This document shows positions 52,023-60,411 of a stretch of DNA of 64,000 nt, piece by piece (positions within the stretch are counted from its first letter, which is position 1; every line of letters starts with the position of its first letter). The notes under the pieces were generated by a model. It worked only from the letters and a program-made list of their open reading frames with translations, had not been told where the DNA came from and searched no databases. The position numbers and the translations under genes were made by a program. The stretch covers positions 1 to 64,000 of the forward strand of contig JAMNXR010000017.1 of assembly GCA_023653055.1 (NCBI GenBank), in the 5' to 3' direction. The DNA comes from Burkholderiaceae bacterium. GTDB lineage: Bacteria > Pseudomonadota > Gammaproteobacteria > Burkholderiales > Burkholderiaceae_B.

Positions 52023-53048
52023 TTAACGCACTTGCTTTAAATACGTGTCAGAAAATGCTTTCTGCACAGTTGCCATTTTGGCGTAATCGACTGCAACAGC
52101 ACGCTTGTACTCGTCAGCTGGCAAAAATCTTGACTGTGCTTCTGCAGACATAGCCGAAGGACGCACTGGACGCAAAAATGCATTTGCCCATAACGCCTGA
52201 CCTGCATCAGAGAGCACGAAGTCCAATACTTTTTTGCCATTCTCTGCGTTCGGTCCTTTATTCACCAAACTCATGACATAAGGAACGACTACAGTACCCT
52301 CGGTAGGGATAACAAACTCAACGTTTGCCTTGTCCTTGTACTTGGCACGGTACGCATTAAAGTCGTAGTCCAGCAAGATTGCAATTTCACCAGATAAGAC
52401 GCGCGCATACGAGGTCTGCTTGGGAACGATAGGTTCATTCTTTTGCAAGGCTTTAAAGTATTCGATCGCGGGTCCGAAATTATCTAAATTTCCACCTCTC
52501 GCCTGATTGATGGCAACCGCGCCCACATAACCAACAAAAGCCGAAGCGGGATCCAAATAACCAATCAAACCCTTGTATTCAGGCTTTAACAAATCTGCCC
52601 AAGACTGTGGCACAGGTTTGCCTTTAAGCGCGTCTTTGTTGACCATGAAACCAAGCGTACCGGAGTGAATCGTGACCCAGTTTCCAGCCGGATCTTTCAA
52701 AGCATCAGGCACCTGCTCCCAACCAGCGGGACGATACGCAGTAACCACGCCGTCCTTAGCAGCTTGGATGCCGAACGTCACGCCAAGATACGTCACATCT
52801 GCGACTGGGCTATTTTTTTCGGCAATCAACTGTGAAAGTGACTGACCGGAATTTTTGTTATCAGGAGGAACGGTAATTCCTGTTTTCTCTTTGATGGCCT
52901 TGAGCTGTGTACCCCAATCTGCCCACTCGGGTGGGCAGTTGTAGCAAATCGCAGTTTGGGCTGTGGCCACGCTGCTAGCGAGACCCGTTGCCGCGAATGC
53001 GACAGCAGCCAAGACATTACGCAGCGTTGAAATTTTTGCTTTAAGCAT
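52023..53048 (-). CDS. ABC importer solute-binding protein (2-aminoethylphosphonate/iron-type fold)
   Basis: 341 residues from the ATG at 53048, which has AGGA upstream; the track start adds 18 residues. The signal peptide runs to SVATAQTA. The mature protein has ICYNCPPEWADWGTQLKAIKEKTGI, VADVTYLGVTFGIQAAKDGVV, NWVTIHSGTLGFMVNK and PQSWADLLKPEYKGLIGYLDP, the layout of type-1/6 binding proteins used for Fe3+, spermidine or aminoethylphosphonate. CYNC is a possible disulfide. The operon also holds a phosphodiesterase and a Pho-box-like array, so a phospho-ligand fits better than iron or polyamine. Confidence 0.85.
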   Translation of the reverse strand: MLKAKISTLRNVLAAVAFAATGLASSVATAQTAICYNCPPEWADWGTQLKAIKEKTGITVPPDNKNSGQSLSQLIAEKNSPVADVTYLGVTFGIQAAKDGVVTAYRPAGWEQVPDALKDPAGNWVTIHSGTLGFMVNKDALKGKPVPQSWADLLKPEYKGLIGYLDPASAFVGYVGAVAINQARGGNLDNFGPAIEYFKALQKNEPIVPKQTSYARVLSGEIAILLDYDFNAYRAKYKDKANVEFVIPTEGTVVVPYVMSLVNKGPNAENGKKVLDFVLSDAGQALWANAFLRPVRPSAMSAEAQSRFLPADEYKRAVAVDYAKMATVQKAFSDTYLKQVR

Positions 53049-53111
53049 TGGTATTCCTCGTCTGTTGGTTAAAAACTTAGTCTCTTGAACTTGACTCATC
53101 AAGCAAGAAAA

Positions 53112-54095
53112 TTAATCAATTCGTACCTGTGCGCGCTGAATGACCTCAGCCCAACGCGCACGCTCAGTTGCAATAAGCGACACAAATTCAACATTCGAAC
53201 TGGTGCGTGCTTCAGCGCCACTTTTAATAAAGGACTCTTGTAACTTTGGATCCTTAAGCGCCTGCGCAGTCGCTTTTTCTAAAAACTGAATCGTTGAAGA
53301 TGGTGTGCCTTTAGGTGCTATCAATCCATACCAAGACTCCACCACGAAATCTTTGATTCCGCCTTGAGCCATGGTGGGAACTTCAGGTAAGAGAGCGCTT
53401 CGCGCATTACTCGTAATGGCCAAGGCGTTGAGCTTTCCAGCTTGCACATGCGCAAGCGCAAGCGGCATATTCACAAAAGCAAAGTCAATTTGTCCACTTA
53501 GTAAGTCAGTGACAGCTTGTGTGGCGCTCTTATAGGGAATATGTGTGGCTTGAATATCGCCCTGCATTTTCAGCAGTTCACCCGAAAGATGATTGGACGT
53601 CCCGTTACCAAAGGAGGCATAGGAGAGTTTGATAGTCGAGCGTTTCGCGACCTCAATCAGTTCTTGCAAGCTTTTAACCTGAAGCTTAGGCCCAACCACC
53701 AGCAAGTTAGGCACGGCGGCAATCAGGGATATGGGGATAAAGTCTTCTTTGGCGTCGAAGGGCAAAGAAGGAAATAAGACTGGATTGATCGCATGTGTAC
53801 CTGTTGTCGCAACAAGAAGCGTATAGCCGTCCGGCTTAGCTTTTGCTACCGCATCAGAGCCAATGTTGCCCCCCGCGCCGACGCGATTCTCGACAATATA
53901 ACTCTGCTTGAGGTCATTGCTGAATTTATCGGCTAAAAGACGCGTCAGAATATCTACGCCACCACCTGCCGCAAAAGGCACGACTAACTTGACGGTTCTG
54001 TCCGGATAGGCTTGGCTGAGAGCCAAACTAGAGAAAAATAAACTACTGAGCGAGACGAAAAGGTATTTCGAACACAAAGCCATCAAACGCATCAT
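53112..54095 (-). CDS. TTT/Bug family periplasmic receptor
   Basis: 327 residues from the ATG at 54095; the track start is a TTG 12 bases upstream. Other in-frame ATGs (54092, 54083) are possible and the choice is not certain. The signal peptide (KYLFVSLSSLFFSSLALSQ) leads to AYPDRTVKLVVPFAAGGGVDILTRLLADKFSNDLKQSYIVENRVGAGGNIGSDAVAKAKPDGYTLLVATTGTHAINP, a full Bug signature. It is first in the Pho-box-preceded operon ahead of the ABC importer, so a Bug receptor may supply an extra ligand sensor or scavenger (inference). Confidence 0.88.
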   Translation of the reverse strand: MMRLMALCSKYLFVSLSSLFFSSLALSQAYPDRTVKLVVPFAAGGGVDILTRLLADKFSNDLKQSYIVENRVGAGGNIGSDAVAKAKPDGYTLLVATTGTHAINPVLFPSLPFDAKEDFIPISLIAAVPNLLVVGPKLQVKSLQELIEVAKRSTIKLSYASFGNGTSNHLSGELLKMQGDIQATHIPYKSATQAVTDLLSGQIDFAFVNMPLALAHVQAGKLNALAITSNARSALLPEVPTMAQGGIKDFVVESWYGLIAPKGTPSSTIQFLEKATAQALKDPKLQESFIKSGAEARTSSNVEFVSLIATERARWAEVIQRAQVRID

Positions 54096-54139
54096 CCCAC
54101 CGCCCAATCATGTTAATGAGCACATGGTGTGCTTGCAGC

Positions 54140-54183
54140 ATGACAAAACTGTGCGACTTTGATGGCATTTTTATGACAATCGC
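54140..54183 (-). promoter_or_regulatory. Pho-box-like array (four units, reverse orientation)
   Basis: On the + strand ATGACAAAACT, GTGCGACTTTG, ATGGCATTTTT and ATGACAATCGC begin at 54140, 54151, 54162 and 54173, each 11 bases apart. Reversed, these give TGTCAT-type cores with A/T-rich spacers, as in PhoB sites, directly upstream of the minus-strand TTT/ABC/phosphodiesterase operon. Confidence 0.65.
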
Positions 54184-54190
54184 AAAGCTA

Positions 54191-54233
54191 CCCTAGACAT
54201 GAAATTTTAAAGTAGACACTCTCATGCCTAGGG
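54191..54233. other. Inverted repeat after the H1-like gene
   Basis: CCCTAGACATGA and TCATGCCTAGGG are 12-base arms with one mismatch (a G-U pair is possible in RNA), spaced by 19 bases. It lies between the H1-like gene end and the Pho-like array. No T-run follows on the minus strand, so termination is uncertain. Confidence 0.4.
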
Positions 54234-54242
54234 TGGTGATTC

Positions 54243-54833
54243 TTACTTTTTAGGACGACCTGCACTGAGTTTTGTCAACGCAGCACGTGCCTTATCCAAT
54301 TGAGTCACACTAAAGTTTTTCAGCATGCCGACGCCGATACGAAGCAAATCGCTCTTTTTGAGCTCAATGCCAGCTTTCAAAGCTGCTTTTTTGATGTCTT
54401 GCAATACTTGGTATTCGTGACCTGGCATCGCAAAACTGTCGCGGACTAACTTAACTTTTTTAGCTTTTGGCGTGGGATTAGCCACCACAGGTGCGACTTG
54501 ACTCGCATTCGCAACGCTCGGTTGTTTAGCCGTAGCCTTCTTGGCGACGGGTTTCTTGACTGTCGCTTTCTTGGCCACAGCTTTCTTTGCAGTTGCTTTT
54601 TTAGCTACAGCTTTTTTAGCTACAGCTTTCTTTGCCACTGCTTTCTTAGCTACAGCCTTCTTAGCGACAGCTTTCTTTGCTACAGCTTTCTTTGCGACGG
54701 CTTTCTTGGCTACAGCTTTCTTTGCCACTGCTTTTTTAGGTTTTGCTGCAACTGAACTGGCCAAATCAGCAGAAGCTGATGGCTGTACGGCATTAGCGGG
54801 CGTATTAACGGGATCAATTACAACGTTTTCCAT
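54243..54833 (-). CDS. Histone H1-like lysine/alanine-repeat protein
   Basis: 196 residues from the ATG at 54833, which has GGAGTTA at proper distance; the track start adds eight residues. The core is a long run of KKAVA pentapeptides (about residues 32-95), the AlgP/BpH1-type basic tail that binds DNA. The folded C-terminus [67 protein letters not shown] is a separate conserved-looking domain. It is a likely nucleoid-associated protein. The tail repeat is a candidate for length variation. Confidence 0.85.
   Translation of the reverse strand: MENVVIDPVNTPANAVQPSASADLASSVAAKPKKAVAKKAVAKKAVAKKAVAKKAVAKKAVAKKAVAKKAVAKKAVAKKATAKKAVAKKATVKKPVAKKATAKQPSVANASQVAPVVANPTPKAKKVKLVRDSFAMPGHEYQVLQDIKKAALKAGIELKKSDLLRIGVGMLKNFSVTQLDKARAALTKLSAGRPKK
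54536..54739 (-). repeat. 15-bp tandem repeat encoding KKAVA units
   Basis: About thirteen imperfect 15-base units, seen on the + strand as GCTTTCTTTGCTACA and close variants, encode the KKAVA repeats of the H1-like protein. Synonymous differences between units are common, so slippage may be limited, but the array stays length-variable in principle. Confidence 0.9.
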
Positions 54834-54944
54834 CATTAACTCCTTCTTACAAATCACAGGAATAATTAATTTATATCATTTATATCGTTTATGCAATTAA
54901 TTTATATATTTACTCTTGTAAATCACTTATCTATGGCGATGGAA

Positions 54945-54988
54945 GTGTCACAAATATGACACTGAAGCATCACCGAATTGTCATTCGA
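54945..54988 (+). promoter_or_regulatory. Pho-box-like array (four units) before the phosphite operon
   Basis: GTGTCACAAAT, ATGACACTGAA, GCATCACCGAA and TTGTCATTCGA begin at 54945, 54956, 54967 and 54978, exactly 11 bases apart, with GTCAC/GTCAT-like cores. The first two also form the perfect palindrome AGTGTCA-CAAATA-TGACACT (54944-54963). They end 73 bases before the ATPase start. Confidence 0.7.
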
Positions 54989-55061
54989 GCCAACCACAAT
55001 CCGTGTGTTAATTACTTTATGTGGTCGTGCGTGCTTCACTCAAGCATTCACTTAAATAGAT

Positions 55062-55925
55062 ATGAGTTCAGAGAATACTTTTACGCATGCGCACGAAGGT
55101 GCTGCCGTTTTAACCGCAGCGATTCAAACCAAAGCGCTTGAAGTCACCTATCCAAACGGCTACAAAGCGCTACACAGCACAACGCTCAATATCACCCAAG
55201 GTTCCTTTGTAGTGCTGCTCGGCACCTCTGGCGCGGGCAAATCCACATTGCTACGTTCTCTCAATGGACTGGTTCAGCCCTCGACGGGTTCTGTCCTGAT
55301 CGAAGGTCTTGGAGACTTAGCGAATGCAGCTGTGCTCAAGCGCCATCGTCGCCAAACCGGCATGGTGTTTCAACAACACCATTTAATAGGCCGTCTCAGC
55401 GTACTCAACAACGTCTTAATGGGTCGTTTAGGCTATCACGTCGGCTGGCGGATGTTTTCGCCTTGGACACGTGCTGAAAAAGAACAAGCGCTTTCGGTCA
55501 TTGACCGTGTCGGCTTACTTGATCGCGCACTGACTCGAGCCGACCAACTCTCTGGGGGCCAACAACAACGAGTCGGCATGGCGCGTGCCCTGATCCAGCA
55601 ACCCAAAATATTGCTCGCAGACGAACCTGTCGCAAGTCTCGATCCTAATACCTCTGTGCGTTTGCTCCAATCGATGCACGACATTTGTAAATCCGATGGC
55701 CTGACTGCCGTGGTGAGCTTGCATCAAGTGGAGCTGGCCAGGCAATTTGCAGATCGCATCATCGGTCTAAAAAATGGCGCAGTTGTCTTTGATGGAGCAC
55801 CTGAACAGCTCACCGCGGATCGTGCGCAAGCGCTTTATCACCATTCCAGTCAATCCCCTTCAGTATCCGATCCTTCTTCGGGCTTAAGTCCTACATTCCA
55901 AGAACTATCTTTGAACGGAGTTTAA
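55062..55925 (+). CDS. ptxA: Phosphite/phosphonate ABC importer ATPase (PtxA/PhnC)
   Basis: 287 residues. Walker [12 protein letters not shown]-loop [20 protein letters not shown], signature [43 protein letters not shown] and VLMGRLG are typical of PhnC/PtxA. The start has no clear Shine-Dalgarno sequence. First gene of a four-gene run with binding protein, permease and dehydrogenase. The symbol rests on the PtxD-like gene downstream; phnC is an equally good family name. Confidence 0.88.
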   Translation: MSSENTFTHAHEGAAVLTAAIQTKALEVTYPNGYKALHSTTLNITQGSFVVLLGTSGAGKSTLLRSLNGLVQPSTGSVLIEGLGDLANAAVLKRHRRQTGMVFQQHHLIGRLSVLNNVLMGRLGYHVGWRMFSPWTRAEKEQALSVIDRVGLLDRALTRADQLSGGQQQRVGMARALIQQPKILLADEPVASLDPNTSVRLLQSMHDICKSDGLTAVVSLHQVELARQFADRIIGLKNGAVVFDGAPEQLTADRAQALYHHSSQSPSVSDPSSGLSPTFQELSLNGV

Positions 55926-55927
55926 TC

Positions 55928-56797
55928 ATGAGTCGTCGTTCCTTTTTATCTGCCGGTGTCGTCCTGATGTGCATGATGGCCAATCAGGCTTACGCACAGG
56001 GACGTGATCCCGCTACCTTGCGTGTCGCACTGCTGCCCGACGAAAATGCTGCCACACTGATCCAGAACGCCCAGCCCCTTAAAGCTTATCTTGAGCGCAC
56101 GCTCAACAAAAAGATTGAACTCATTGTGACAACTGACTACTCGTCCATGATTGAAGCGATGCGCTTTGGCCGTATCGAAGTCGCTTACTTTGGACCTTTC
56201 TCGTATGTTTTAGCTAAATCCCGCGCACCCGCGATTGAGCCCTTTGCCGTCGGCGTTGAGCGTGGCGCCCCCACCTACAATTCCGTGTTAATCGCCAATG
56301 CTGCGGGCGATATCAAGACCCTTGCAGATATCAAAGGCAAACCCTTCGCCTTTGGTGACCAAGCCTCTACCTCCAGCCACCTTGCACCCCGCGCCTATTT
56401 GCTCAAAACAGCTCAGCTTGATGGCGACAAAGATTACAAACCCGTATTTCTAGGTACGCATGATGCGGTGGCCCGTGCCGTTCAGGCTGGCCAAGTTCCT
56501 GCAGGTGCCCTGTCCAAGCCAATTTTGGATTCGTTGATTGCCAAGAAAATTATTGATCCAACAAAAATTGTGCAAATCGGTCTGTCTGATCCGATTCCAA
56601 ACTACCCTATTGTGATGCAAGGCAATCTCACACCGGCACTTAAAGAGTCCGTGCGTGGCGCCTTCCTGAATATGAATGACAAGGAAGTGCTGAAGTCCTT
56701 TCGTGTAGAGGGTTTTGTCGCCACGGATGATAAATCCTATGACGTCTTGCGTGACACCGCTACCGTTCTGAAACTAGACCTGGGCAAGATGAAGTAA
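55928..56797 (+). CDS. ptxB: Phosphite/phosphonate periplasmic binding protein (PtxB/PhnD)
   Basis: 289 residues with an N-terminal signal (MSRRSFLSAGVVLMCMMANQAYAQ, with an Arg pair near the start). TLRVALLPDENAATLIQNAQPLKAYLERTLNKKIELIVTTDYSSMIEAMRFGRIEVAYFGPFSYVLA is the PhnD-family opening; the DYSSMIEAMRxGxxEVAYFGPxSYVLA segment carries ligand contacts. GDQASTSSHLAPRAYLL is the second conserved segment. GGAG precedes the ATG. It should bind phosphite or a small phosphonate and hand it to the permease. Confidence 0.9.
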   Translation: MSRRSFLSAGVVLMCMMANQAYAQGRDPATLRVALLPDENAATLIQNAQPLKAYLERTLNKKIELIVTTDYSSMIEAMRFGRIEVAYFGPFSYVLAKSRAPAIEPFAVGVERGAPTYNSVLIANAAGDIKTLADIKGKPFAFGDQASTSSHLAPRAYLLKTAQLDGDKDYKPVFLGTHDAVARAVQAGQVPAGALSKPILDSLIAKKIIDPTKIVQIGLSDPIPNYPIVMQGNLTPALKESVRGAFLNMNDKEVLKSFRVEGFVATDDKSYDVLRDTATVLKLDLGKMK

Positions 56798-57627
56798 TGC
56801 AAACCGTTCAGTCCACGCAGGTTGCTTCACACGCTTCACAATACGCGACGATTTTGAGCGAGGCGCAAGCCTCGGCTCAACGCCAAAAACGTATCTTGCT
56901 CGGGATCATCACACTCTGTATCTTTGCCTTATGGATCACAGGATTTTTTGATCCTACGCGTTTTATTGAAGGCGGCCCCGCCATTGCACAGCTTGCCTCT
57001 GAGATGGTGCCACCTGATTTCACTCGTTGGCGTCATTGGCTCAAGCCTCTTGTTGATACCTTGGCAATGTCGATTGCTGGTACCGCACTTGCAGTCTTAC
57101 TTTCACTACCCTTAGCCCTACTCGCGGCTCCCAACACCACACCCTCTCCTCTTTTGGCGAGGCTCGTACGCGTCATACTTGCCGCGATGCGTTCTGTACC
57201 TGAAATTATTTTGGGAATTTTATTTGTAGCAGCTGTCGGGTTTGGCGCGCTGCCTGGAGTCTTGGCGCTGGCGCTCCACTCAGTTGGTATGGTCGGAAAG
57301 TTTTATGCCGAAGCAATCGAACACGTCGATCCCAAACCCCTCGAAGCCGCACGCGCTGCAGGTGGTAATGGTTTTCAAGTCATTACCCATGCGGTATTGC
57401 CACAGGTTCTTCCGCAACTGACTGACATCACCATTTACCGCTGGGAATACCACTTCCGTGCCTCAGCTGTTTTGGGGATTGTGGGTGCAGGTGGTATTGG
57501 TTTTGAATTAATGGCGGCCTTACGTCTCATTAAATATGACGAAGTCTCAGCAATTTTGCTCACCATTCTTGCCTGTGTGGTGGTGGTGGATGGCATCGGT
57601 GGCGCCCTTCGCAAGTCGCTTAAATAA
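56797..57627 (+). CDS. ptxC: Phosphite/phosphonate ABC permease (PtxC/PhnE)
   Basis: 276 residues with about six membrane helices. The EAA loop is EAIEHVDPKPLEAARAAGGNGFQVITHAVLPQVLPQLTDITIYRWEYHFRASAVLGIVGAGGIGFELM, the PhnE/PtxC signature. A single permease gene implies a homodimer. The start overlaps the binding protein stop (TAATG). Confidence 0.9.
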   Translation: MQTVQSTQVASHASQYATILSEAQASAQRQKRILLGIITLCIFALWITGFFDPTRFIEGGPAIAQLASEMVPPDFTRWRHWLKPLVDTLAMSIAGTALAVLLSLPLALLAAPNTTPSPLLARLVRVILAAMRSVPEIILGILFVAAVGFGALPGVLALALHSVGMVGKFYAEAIEHVDPKPLEAARAAGGNGFQVITHAVLPQVLPQLTDITIYRWEYHFRASAVLGIVGAGGIGFELMAALRLIKYDEVSAILLTILACVVVVDGIGGALRKSLK

Positions 57628-57647
57628 TTTTCGCAATCAAGCCTGAA

Positions 57648-58640
57648 ATGATATCCAACAAAATAGTTGTTACAAACCGTATTCACCCCGAAGTGCGTGC
57701 TCGCCTTGAACAAGTCGGTCATGTGGTCGTCAATCCGTCTCTCGAACCCTGGTCGCAACAAGCACTCACCGAGCATCTCAAAGATGCCACGGCCATGATG
57801 GGGTTTATGACTGATTGTGTCGATGAAAACCTTTTACAACAGACACCGACACTTAAAATCGTAGCTTGTGCATTGAAAGGCTTTGATAATTACGATATCC
57901 CTGCTTGTACAGCACGCAACATCTGGGTCAGCATCGTGCCCGACCTCCTCACTGAGCCTACTGCCGAGCTCGCAGTGGGTCTAGCGATCGCTCTGGGTCG
58001 TTTTGTGCGCCAAGGTGATCAACTGATGCGCACCTCTAGCTTTAAAGGTTGGCGTGCGCAGTTGTTTGGCACGGGTCTGCACAACTCAGTTGTCGCAGTC
58101 TTAGGCTTAGGCATGGTCGGTCAAGCCATTGCACAACGCCTTTCAGGCTTTGGATGCAAGCTTTTACTGGGCGTCGATCCGGTCAACACCATGGCCGGGG
58201 TAACCTCCTGCAACCTCGAAGAAGCCCTCACCACTGCGGACTACGTCTTTGTCGCGATTCCCCTGACTGACAGCTCAATCGATATGCTGAATCATGAGCA
58301 ACTTGTTTATTGCAAGCCAGGTCAACTCATGATTAATGTGGGTCGCGGCTCTGTCGTCAACGAATTAAACGTTGCCCAAGCGCTTGAACAGGGGCGTCTG
58401 GCAGGCTATGCAGCCGATGTGTTTGCTTGCGAAGACTGGGGTATACAAAACCGCCCACACGAGATCGAACCCAGACTGCTGGCACATCCCAACACGGTCT
58501 TTACGCCACATTTAGGTTCGGCAGTCAGCGCTGTTAGGCTCGCAATTGAGCATCGCGCTGCAGACAACATTATTGCTGTGTTGAGTGACGAAGTACCACC
58601 TGATGCGATGAATCAAGTGGTTAAGTACCTTCTAGCGTAA
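57648..58640 (+). CDS. ptxD: Phosphite dehydrogenase-like D-2-hydroxyacid dehydrogenase (PtxD)
   Basis: 330 residues. It follows the known PtxD closely at diagnostic sites: MMGFMTDCVDENLL, ACALKGFDNYDIPACTARNIWVSIVPDLLTEPTAELAVGLAI, the NAD loop GLGMVG (153-158), VGRGSVVNE (Arg233), DVFACEDW (Glu262) and FTPHLGSAVSAVRLAIE (His288). Lys77, Arg233, Glu262 and His288 are the positions of the PtxD catalytic set Lys76/Arg237/Glu266/His292. PtxD oxidises phosphite to phosphate with NAD+. Asp177 after the Rossmann strand favours NAD over NADP. Downstream of a PhnCDE/PtxABC importer, this is the classic phosphite operon. Confidence 0.9.
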   Translation: MISNKIVVTNRIHPEVRARLEQVGHVVVNPSLEPWSQQALTEHLKDATAMMGFMTDCVDENLLQQTPTLKIVACALKGFDNYDIPACTARNIWVSIVPDLLTEPTAELAVGLAIALGRFVRQGDQLMRTSSFKGWRAQLFGTGLHNSVVAVLGLGMVGQAIAQRLSGFGCKLLLGVDPVNTMAGVTSCNLEEALTTADYVFVAIPLTDSSIDMLNHEQLVYCKPGQLMINVGRGSVVNELNVAQALEQGRLAGYAADVFACEDWGIQNRPHEIEPRLLAHPNTVFTPHLGSAVSAVRLAIEHRAADNIIAVLSDEVPPDAMNQVVKYLLA

Positions 58641-58666
58641 GTATTTAATGTTGTGTGTGTGATTGA

Positions 58667-59389
58667 TTAAATCAGGCCACCATTAGGCTGAATAATCTGA
58701 CCATGCACCCACGAGGCGCGACTGGAGGCGAGATAGGCTACGACATCGCCCACTTCGTGCGGCAGACCAATCCGATTAAACGGACTCGCTGCGGCCGCGC
58801 GCTGCTTGGCCTCGTCGGTTTTACCTGAATGAAACAAATCAGTATCGACTGCCCCAGGCGCAACAGCGTTAACGCGCACACCGCGCACCGCCAATTCCTT
58901 GGCCATTGAGCGCAACAACCCTTCGACTGCCGCTTTAGTCGCCGTATAGGCGCCCCCACCTGGCACAGAGTTGCGCACCATTGAGGTAGTAATTCCAATA
59001 ATCGCACCACCATCCAACACTTCGCGAGCCGCCTCAGTCAGCACGTTAAACGCACCAAATACATTGACTTCCATCAGCTCACGAAAGTTTTCGTGGCTAA
59101 ATTGTCCAATAGGTAAATAGGGTTTGTTGATGCCCGCATTCGCCACAACAACTTGGGGTCGCGTGCCAAAATCTCGGGCAGCATCGTCAAACACTTTTTT
59201 CACAGCAGAGGGATCTCGCACGTCTGCGGCATAAGCTTTGATCTGCCCCGCCTTTTCTAACGCCCTCGCCTCATCGGGCTTGGTCACATAGGTGAACGCC
59301 ACACGAAGACCATCTCGCGCGAGCGCGTCGACGCAGGCTGCACCAATCCCGCGTGAACCGCCAAAAATAATGGCCAGAGGCTGGGTCAT
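58667..59389 (-). CDS. Short-chain dehydrogenase/reductase (SDR)
   Basis: 240 residues. The cofactor loop GGSRGIG (10-16), VVANAGI (NAG motif) and the YTATK catalytic pair (YxxxK) with the preceding Ser of GITTSMV mark a classical SDR. VRVNAVAPGAVDTDLF is the usual NADP(H)-SDR segment after the active site. The stop of the ATPase gene lies immediately before its start, so it is the last gene of a dipeptide-type ABC operon. The substrate is unknown; a role in metabolism of the imported compound is likely. Confidence 0.88.
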   Translation of the reverse strand: MTQPLAIIFGGSRGIGAACVDALARDGLRVAFTYVTKPDEARALEKAGQIKAYAADVRDPSAVKKVFDDAARDFGTRPQVVVANAGINKPYLPIGQFSHENFRELMEVNVFGAFNVLTEAAREVLDGGAIIGITTSMVRNSVPGGGAYTATKAAVEGLLRSMAKELAVRGVRVNAVAPGAVDTDLFHSGKTDEAKQRAAAASPFNRIGLPHEVGDVVAYLASSRASWVHGQIIQPNGGLI

Positions 59390-60376
59390 TTAAACCTTTC
59401 GCAAATGACAGGCCACCATACGTCCAGAAGGCAGAATAGTTTGCTTTGGCTCTTCGGTTTTGCAAATATCAATCGCCTCGGGACAGCGCGTATGGAAATG
59501 GCAACCACTTGGACGCTTGACCGGGCTTGGCACATCACCTTGCAACACGATACGGGTAGTCTTCTTTTCTGGATCGGGCACAGGCACGGCAGACAATAGC
59601 GCAGACGTATAAGGGTGCTTGGGATCAGAAAATAACTCTGTGCGAGTCGCGAGCTCAACGATACGGCCGAGATACATCACGGCCACGCGATGCGTCATGT
59701 GCTCCACGATCGCCAAATCATGACTAATAAAAAGCAAAGCCAAGCCGAGTTCTTTTTGCAGATCCTGCAAGAGATTCACGATCTGGGCTTTAACTGACAC
59801 GTCGAGCGCCGAGACAGCCTCGTCACAAATGATCAGCTCAGGCTCAGCGGCCAAAGCGCGCGCAATACAAATACGCTGGCGCTGACCACCGGAAAACTCA
59901 TGAGGCCAACGCTCACCCGCATCTTTAGACAGACGCACCTTATCTAGCAGATAGGCTACCCGCTCTTTGATTTTGGCTTCGTCGCTCTCAAGACCAAAGT
60001 TACGGATCGGCTCAGCAATGATGTCGTGCACGCGCATGCGTGGGTTCAAGCTCGAAAACGGATCTTGAAAAATCACCTGGACACGCTTGCGCAATGGACG
60101 CAAGGCGCTGGCAGACAGATTATCTATACGTGTTCCGTCGAGGATCACCTCACCAGAGGTCAAATCAAACAAACGCAAAATTGAGCGACCAACAGTGGAT
60201 TTGCCGCAACCCGACTCACCCACCAAGGCAAGCGTTTCGCCTTTCTCAATAGAAAAAGACACACCATCAACGGCGTGAACGTGACCCGTGACCCGACTAA
60301 ACAGACCGGTTTTAATCGGAAAGAATTTTTGAATCTGACGGACTTCGAGCAAAGGTACTGTAGCGGACTTAGACAT
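59390..60376 (-). CDS. ABC importer ATPase, DppF/OppF type (second system)
   Basis: 328 residues. Walker [12 protein letters not shown]-loop FQDPFSSLNPRMRVHDIIAEPI, signature FSGGQRQRICIARALAAEPELIICDEAVSALDVSVKAQI, and the C-terminal GCHFHTRCPEAIDICKTEEP. It partners with the DppD-type ATPase 36 bases upstream. The operon runs minus-strand: binding protein, DppB, DppC, DppD, DppF, SDR. Confidence 0.93.
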   Translation of the reverse strand: MSKSATVPLLEVRQIQKFFPIKTGLFSRVTGHVHAVDGVSFSIEKGETLALVGESGCGKSTVGRSILRLFDLTSGEVILDGTRIDNLSASALRPLRKRVQVIFQDPFSSLNPRMRVHDIIAEPIRNFGLESDEAKIKERVAYLLDKVRLSKDAGERWPHEFSGGQRQRICIARALAAEPELIICDEAVSALDVSVKAQIVNLLQDLQKELGLALLFISHDLAIVEHMTHRVAVMYLGRIVELATRTELFSDPKHPYTSALLSAVPVPDPEKKTTRIVLQGDVPSPVKRPSGCHFHTRCPEAIDICKTEEPKQTILPSGRMVACHLRKV

Positions 60377-60411
60377 TCGGATAACCTAATTCGTATGAGT
60401 CATGAGCAAAC

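Noticed and set aside
54536-54739. Possible CRISPR array in the 15-bp repeat
   Set aside because: The units are contiguous with no spacers and encode a protein repeat.
54498-54900. Plus-strand ORFs over the KKAVA repeat ([16 protein letters not shown]-type proteins)
   Set aside because: They are antisense readings of the lysine/alanine repeat; the hydrophobic pattern is a by-product.
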